Assembly: GCA_964430505.1 (NCBI GenBank)
Contig: CAYSGH010000009.1
Location: 1-64,000, forward strand
Source: UBA6176 sp032119375
GTDB lineage: Bacteria; Verrucomicrobiota; Verrucomicrobiia; Limisphaerales; UBA9464
DNA length: 64,000 nt
Reading direction: 5' to 3'
The stretch's first letter is position 1, and every line of letters begins with the position of its first letter. Under the pieces are notes generated by a model that had not been told where the DNA came from, made no database searches, and was given only the letters and a program-made list of their open reading frames with translations. Below are positions 59,660 to 64,000 of the stretch, one piece after another. The translations under genes and the position numbers were made by a program.

Positions 59660-62600
59660 ATGGCGGCGGGACGCGAGCCATGGCAAGCATTGCGGTTGGA
59701 ACAGGACTGGACGCCTCGAATTCCGGACCACGAGGTGTTGGGAGTGATTGGGGAGGGCAGCCACGGGAAGGTTTGGCTGGCGCGGTCCGTGCTGGGGGCG
59801 TGGCGGGCGGTCAAGGTGGTGCGACGGGACCTCTTCTTGGATTCCCGGCCCTTTGAACGCGAGTTTGCCGGGGTGCAGCGCTTCGAGCCGTTGTCGCGCG
59901 AGGATGAGGGCTTCGTGGACGTGCTCCACACGGGCCGGAACGACGCCGAGGGCTACTTTTTCTACGTGATGGAGCTGGCGGACGACGCGTCGTCCCGCGG
60001 TGGCGCACTGGACCCGGTGACGTATGGGCCGCGCACGCTGGCTTCGGACCTGCTGGAGGTTGGACGCTTGGACGTCGAGCGCTGCGTCCAACTGGGCCTG
60101 CGGCTGGCCTCTGCCCTCGGGCGGCTCCATCGGGCGGGCTTGATTCACCGGGACGTGAAGCCCTCCAACATCGTGTTCGTGGGCGGCCAGCCCAAGCTCG
60201 CGGACATCGGGCTCGTGGTGGAGCAGTCCGAGGCGCGGTCGTTCGTGGGAACAGATGGCTACATTCCACCGGAGGGCCCGAACTCGGCGCAGGCGGACCT
60301 CTACAGCCTGGGGATGGTGCTGTACGAGGCGGGGATGGGGCAGCGGCGGCATGACTTCCCGAGGCCGTGCGACGCGATGGACGGGGGTTCGGACGCCGGG
60401 GTGTTGCGGGAGTTGAATGCCGTGTTGCTTCGGGCCTGTGCGGCGGTTCCCGGGCAACGGTATGGGACGGCGGAGGAACTGGGCTCCGACCTCGCCCTGA
60501 TTGCGTCCGGTGGTTCCGTGCGCCGGAGGCATCAATGGCGTCGGCGCCGCCGGGCGATGGCCTTCGCGGTGGCGGCGGGCGTGGTGGGCATGGCGGCGTG
60601 GGGGACGTGGGCATGGCAACGGGCCGCATGGATTGAGTCGGGCAGGCGGGCGCGGCTGGATGAACAGGAGCAACGGGTGGCCCAGATGCACCTGGCATCC
60701 GCCTTGCGGGCCATGCATGACGGGGACGACGCCATGGCCCTGGTTTGGCTGGCGCAGGTCATTGCATCCAAGGAGTCCCGCGGTCGTCCCGTCGGGCCCG
60801 AGCGGGTGCTGGCAGGCCAGATTCGGGCGCGGATGCCGAGGTTGCGCACGGTGTTGCCCGTGGGCGGCGGGTTGTTCTCCGTCGGTTACAGCCCCGATGG
60901 AACCAAGCTGGTGACGTCCGACGACCGCGGGTTTGCCGTGGTGTGGGACCCAGTAAGCGGCCGCATGATCCACGGGCCGACACGATGCGGGGACCGGCCC
61001 GTCCACGTGGAGATGACGGGCGAAGGCACGCTCGGATGGGCGGCTTCCCGCATCGAGGTGCCGGCCTTCCGGGAGCCGTCGGAGGCGACGGGCTTCGTCC
61101 GGTGGGTGGACCTGGCCACCGGCCGGGAAACGGCGGCCGCTTGGGAAGGCGTGGGTTGGGCGGTGTCGAGCCCGGACCATCGGTGGCTGGCAACGGCGGA
61201 CTCGGGTTTCCGCGTGGGGCTGGGACGTGCCGACGGCGGCGCGGCGCGGCGCAGCCTGGAAGGGCATTCGGCCTCCCTGGAGGCGTTGGTGTTCAGCCCG
61301 GACGCCAGCCTCCTGGCCTCGGGCTCGGGGGACCAAACCGTGCGGGTCTGGCGCGTTCCCGAGGGCGTGGCGGCGGGCGCCCCCCTTCGCGTCCAAGGGC
61401 AGGTCCGGGCGATGTCGTGGGGCGCGGACTCACGGTCGTTGGTGACGTTGGCGGAGGATGAGTCGCGGACGCGGACCCTCGAGTGGTGGGACGTGGCCAC
61501 GGGGCAGAGGCGCCTGCCGCCTTCGCGCGTCGGCGGCGCGGGAAGCCTGTTGGAGCATGGGGCCTTCCATGGCCAGTCCGTCGTGCTGGCCTCGGATGAC
61601 AACCAGCTCTCGGTGCTCCGCAGCTCCGATGGCGCGCGCGCCTTCCGTGACCTGCCCTTGCGCGGCGGCCGTTGGCGGAGCTGGGCCATGGGCCAGGACG
61701 GGCTGCGCCTCCTGGTGGGCCACATCAACGGGGAGGCCAACGTCTGGAGCATGGAGGACGGGCGCCTGGTGGCTCCCGTTCCACGTCATCCGCGCGCGGT
61801 CCGCTGGACCGGCTTCCACCCCTCGGACGGCTCATGGTTCACGGCCGGCGAGGACGGGGTCGTCCGGGTCTGGGACCGGCACGGCGACGCCCACGTGGCC
61901 GCGCAGTCCGCCGGCGTCGGCCATTGGGGGCTGGTGCGTCCCCGGAGCGACCCTTGGAATGGGCGGCACGCCGCATGGAACGTCCGCAGCGACACCCTCG
62001 TTACCGTCGCCGCCCGTGATCAACGCCATGCCATCGTCGCCATGGACGCGTCCTCCGGGTCGTGGACGACCCTTCTCGACGGAATTGCCTTCGTGTCGGG
62101 GGTGACGGTCGTCTCGGCGCCCGAAGGCGATGCATGGGTGGTCGATGGGTTGGCCTCGTCGGAGCCTGGCGCCCGTGCCGACATCCTGTGGCTGGCACGT
62201 GGGCCGGGCGGATGGGTGCATCGACGCCTCCCCCACCCGGTGACGGTGGTGGACCTGCAACTTCCCCGGCCAGACCGACTGGTGACGGTGGACGAGTTGG
62301 GCGTGGTCCGCGCTTGGAACCCCAGCGAGGGACGGGTCGAGAAGCAAGTGGGCAAGCCCTCCAGCCTCCCCATTGCGTATGTGCTGTCCCCGGATGGCCG
62401 CATGGTGGTGGCCTGGGATGGCGTCCGTCGATGGCTCACGGTACGGGAATGGGACGGCACCGCACCCGCGCGCATCGATGCCGCCGTCGAGGATTCCGTC
62501 TCGGGCTTTTCGTTCGTGGGCGGGTCGGATGTCCTCGCGGTGACGGTGGGGCTTGCTTCGGCGCGTGCCTGGGATCTTCGCGTTGGCAAGCCCATGGACA

Positions 62601-63109
62601 TTCCCCGGGAAGGCCTAGGCAATGCCAAGGTCCATGACTGGCACCCCCCCACGCGCCGGTTGCTCCTGTGCCCGGACATGGGCCCCGCCATGGTCTTGGA
62701 ACTGGGCACTCGCCATCGCCGGAGTCTGGGCGGCCCCGAGATCGCCCGGTCCGGGCAGCGCGTCGCCTTCAGCCCCAACGGGCGATGGATCCTGGCCCGT
62801 GATTCCGGCGGCACGGTTCGTGCCTACGACGCCGCCTCGGGCCAATCCGTCACCCCGCCGCTGTCGCATGCCGGAGCCGTGTGGTGGGCCGGCATCTCCT
62901 CCTCCAACGTGCTGGTCACCCTGAGTGCGCCCGACCTCGTCCAACGTTGGAACCTCGAGCCGTGTGCGGACCGTCCCGACGTCCTCCTGCGCGAGGCCGA
63001 GGCGTTGGCCGGCCGCACCCTCGATTCCGATGGGCGCGAGTCCTGGCTGGGTTCCGAGGAGCTCGTCCGCCGCACCCGTTCCCGGACTGCATCCCGTTCG
63101 GCAGACTAG
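59660..63109 (+). CDS. Membrane-anchored Ser/Thr protein kinase with a C-terminal WD40-like propeller
   Basis: 1149 residues. Kinase domain (about 25-285): glycine loop GVIGEGSHGKVWLA (31-41), Lys52 in RAVKVV, catalytic loop LIHRDVKPSN (HRD 163-165), and LADIGLV, where DFG is replaced by DIG (182-184), then VGTDGYIPPEG and ADLYSLGMVLYE. One membrane helix (299-319) follows a run of Arg residues. The rest is a large propeller with WD40-type repeats such as GLFSVGYSPDGTKLVTSDDR and LEALVFSPDASLLASGSGDQ. The kinase faces the cytoplasm and the propeller the periplasm. ATG 59660 has a GAGGGGG Shine-Dalgarno that begins directly after the sigma stop codon. An imperfect copy of its 3' end is at 63259-63303. 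Confidence 0.92.
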   Translation: MAAGREPWQALRLEQDWTPRIPDHEVLGVIGEGSHGKVWLARSVLGAWRAVKVVRRDLFLDSRPFEREFAGVQRFEPLSREDEGFVDVLHTGRNDAEGYFFYVMELADDASSRGGALDPVTYGPRTLASDLLEVGRLDVERCVQLGLRLASALGRLHRAGLIHRDVKPSNIVFVGGQPKLADIGLVVEQSEARSFVGTDGYIPPEGPNSAQADLYSLGMVLYEAGMGQRRHDFPRPCDAMDGGSDAGVLRELNAVLLRACAAVPGQRYGTAEELGSDLALIASGGSVRRRHQWRRRRRAMAFAVAAGVVGMAAWGTWAWQRAAWIESGRRARLDEQEQRVAQMHLASALRAMHDGDDAMALVWLAQVIASKESRGRPVGPERVLAGQIRARMPRLRTVLPVGGGLFSVGYSPDGTKLVTSDDRGFAVVWDPVSGRMIHGPTRCGDRPVHVEMTGEGTLGWAASRIEVPAFREPSEATGFVRWVDLATGRETAAAWEGVGWAVSSPDHRWLATADSGFRVGLGRADGGAARRSLEGHSASLEALVFSPDASLLASGSGDQTVRVWRVPEGVAAGAPLRVQGQVRAMSWGADSRSLVTLAEDESRTRTLEWWDVATGQRRLPPSRVGGAGSLLEHGAFHGQSVVLASDDNQLSVLRSSDGARAFRDLPLRGGRWRSWAMGQDGLRLLVGHINGEANVWSMEDGRLVAPVPRHPRAVRWTGFHPSDGSWFTAGEDGVVRVWDRHGDAHVAAQSAGVGHWGLVRPRSDPWNGRHAAWNVRSDTLVTVAARDQRHAIVAMDASSGSWTTLLDGIAFVSGVTVVSAPEGDAWVVDGLASSEPGARADILWLARGPGGWVHRRLPHPVTVVDLQLPRPDRLVTVDELGVVRAWNPSEGRVEKQVGKPSSLPIAYVLSPDGRMVVAWDGVRRWLTVREWDGTAPARIDAAVEDSVSGFSFVGGSDVLAVTVGLASARAWDLRVGKPMDIPREGLGNAKVHDWHPPTRRLLLCPDMGPAMVLELGTRHRRSLGGPEIARSGQRVAFSPNGRWILARDSGGTVRAYDAASGQSVTPPLSHAGAVWWAGISSSNVLVTLSAPDLVQRWNLEPCADRPDVLLREAEALAGRTLDSDGRESWLGSEELVRRTRSRTASRSAD

Positions 63110-63199
63110 GGAATTGCGACCGTCCCGGTGGGTAGGCCGCCCGCCAAGAAGCCCCGGCTTTCGGGTGCGTCGGCGATTCCCTCATGGAAAACATCGCAA

Positions 63200-63252
63200 G
63201 GCCGTCTCGGTCCCGTGGCTTCGGCCCGCGATGGGACGGCCCTGCCATTTTT
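63200..63252 (+). terminator. Intrinsic terminator downstream of the kinase gene
   Basis: GGCCGTCTC (63200-63208) pairs with GGGACGGCC (63233-63241, one G-U). Inside it is a GGC-TTCG-GCC tetraloop hairpin. ATTTTT (63247-63252) follows a few bases later. This is the usual layout of a branched rho-independent terminator, about 90 nt after the kinase stop. Confidence 0.5.
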
Positions 63253-63258
63253 CCTTCA

Positions 63259-63303
63259 GGCGCGAGTCCTGGTTGGGCTCCGAGGACCTTGTCTGCCGCA
63301 CCC
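63259..63303 (+). pseudogene. Duplicated fragment of the kinase gene's 3' end
   Basis: 45 nt here match 63033-63077, the last part of the kinase gene, with 40 of 45 bases identical. In the matching frame it reads RESWLGSEDLVCRT, against RESWLGSEELVRRT in the kinase. Three of five changes are synonymous, so the fragment probably evolved under coding constraint before it was cut down. It looks like the tail of a lost paralogous kinase/WD40 gene. Confidence 0.7.
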
Positions 63304-63489
63304 CATCGCGGCCTCCCTCCAGTTCGGAAAGATCGTCTGTAAGGAAATGCCGTCCTCATGCGATGCGAAGGGTGGACGGACGTGGATGTCGGCCTCGTGT
63401 CAGGCACTCCGCGTGCGTCCCAAGGCTTGCGCATGCGCTTTCACAACAGATTCGGGGCTCGGCTCGCGAACACCGGCGGGGGTGGTTCC

Positions 63490-64000
63490 ATGGCGTCATG
63501 GATCACGGGTTGGGCCACGCTCTGGATGGCCCTCGCCATCCTCGCCCCGCTTCAAGCCTCTTCCGCCTTCACCTACCAAGGCCGCCTCGCCGTCTCCAAT
63601 CGCCCCGCCAACGGCACCTACGACTTCTCCGTCCAGCTCTTTCCCGCCATCTCGGGCGGGTCCGCCATCGGGTCCACCGCCACCGCCCTGGGCGTTGGCG
63701 TCACCAATGGCCTCTTCAACCTCTCCCTCGACTTCGGAGCCTCCGCCTTCAACGGCGACCCTCGTTGGCTCGAAATCTCCGTCCGCACCAACGGCGCATC
63801 CTCCCACACCCTCCTCACGCCCCGCCGTCCCATCACCGCCACCCCGCAGTCCCTCTTCGCACGCTCCGCCGCCTCCGCTCAGTCCGTCCCCGCCTCCGGC
63901 GTCTCCGGCACCCTCGCCACCAACAACCTCCCGCCCCTCACCGTCGATGGCTCCGGCCTCCTCAACCTCAACGCCTCCCAAATCCTCTCCGGCACCGTCC
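63490..64000 (+). CDS. Secreted surface-type protein, N-terminal part (runs off the right edge)
   Basis: At least 170 codons from ATG 63490 (GGGGGTGG just upstream), or from ATG 63433. The signal peptide (WATLWMALAILAPLQASSA) is followed by FTYQGRLAVSNRPANGTYDF, SVQLFPAISGGSAIG and GLFNLSLDFGASAFNGDPRW, then LEISVRTNG and RRPITATPQSLFARSAASAQ. The FTYQGRL...GTYDF...LFPA...G...G.F...LDFG...F.G..RWLEI pattern is a widespread bacterial surface or tail-fibre-like N-terminal module found in large repetitive exported proteins. The C-terminus is not in the window. The coding strand is markedly C-rich with codons ending in C, unlike the G-ending use in upstream plus-strand genes. Confidence 0.8.
   Translation, partial: MASWITGWATLWMALAILAPLQASSAFTYQGRLAVSNRPANGTYDFSVQLFPAISGGSAIGSTATALGVGVTNGLFNLSLDFGASAFNGDPRWLEISVRTNGASSHTLLTPRRPITATPQSLFARSAASAQSVPASGVSGTLATNNLPPLTVDGSGLLNLNASQILSGTV

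Larger units (their letters stand above)
63110..63489. other. Intergenic region with a terminator and a copy of the kinase 3' end
   Basis: 380 bp without an intact gene. It holds the terminator (63200-63252) and the duplicated 3'-end fragment (63259-63303) annotated separately. The chosen start of the next gene (63490) could move back to 63433. Confidence 0.5.

Noticed and set aside
59045..61396. 783-codon minus-strand frame opposite the sigma/kinase pair
   Set aside because: Antisense shadow; the plus strand encodes complete ECF sigma and kinase motifs.

Overview
The window is GC-rich (roughly two thirds GC or more, judged by eye) bacterial chromosome. The gene content points to the phylum Verrucomicrobiota, perhaps the Limisphaerales/Pedosphaeraceae side; this placement is inference from gene content, not from a phylogeny. 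The indicators are a CcoN-CcoO fusion with a short one-heme CcoP, a DUF4912 gene next to a GH57 branching enzyme, secreted PQQ-type propellers, a secreted sulfatase, a Tat-exported Gfo/Idh/MocA protein, FG-GAP/UnbV proteins, an ECF sigma factor beside a Ser/Thr kinase with WD40-type repeats, and Rho with a long disordered N-terminus. No phage, insertion sequence, CRISPR array or rRNA was seen. There is one tRNA, Leu(UAA).

Layout. 1-4521 (minus): primary-like sigma factor, tandem-ACT protein, rsmH and the 5' part of secA. 4966-6318 (plus): secreted beta-propeller. 6319-7500: a decayed stretch with frame-broken coding remnants on the minus strand, including a probable lipoprotein gene with a one-base frameshift. 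7555-10836 (minus): large SNF2-family helicase. 11083-18322 (plus): thioredoxin-like protein, sulfatase, rdgB, FAH-family hydrolase, DUF4912 protein, GH57 branching enzyme. 18503-20279 (minus): two DUF1538 membrane proteins and a PII-like protein with ATGA overlaps. 20441-23170 (plus): P-type cation ATPase. 23247-26141 (minus): TonB-dependent receptor with a good terminator. 26575-27282 (plus): pyrF. 27342-31420 (minus): beta-propeller, terC, recJ. 32092-37864 (plus): rho and mfd. 37897-39159 (minus): Tat-exported oxidoreductase.

39715-48260 (plus) is a full cbb3 oxidase locus: ccoI, ccoS, ccoNO, ccoQ, ccoP, ccoG, ccoH and a TauE/SafE-like protein. Most of these genes overlap or abut. The structural genes sit with the copper-loading ATPase, the ferredoxin-like CcoG and the other maturation proteins, so the locus looks self-contained. 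It is followed by rmuC (48331-49860), a small unknown gene, two overlapping secreted FG-GAP genes (50788-56000, the first with a haem c motif, the second with two UnbV-like regions), an M42 aminopeptidase, tRNA-Leu, a secreted protein of unknown function, an ECF sigma/Ser-Thr kinase pair (58922-63109), and the start of a secreted protein that runs off the right edge.

Repeated small sequence elements occur between genes: a 23-nt hairpin element (two copies), G-rich tandem repeats, and an 89%-identical copy of the kinase gene's 3' end 226 bp downstream of the original. Many long open frames lie antisense to conserved genes; these are GC-composition shadows and are not annotated.
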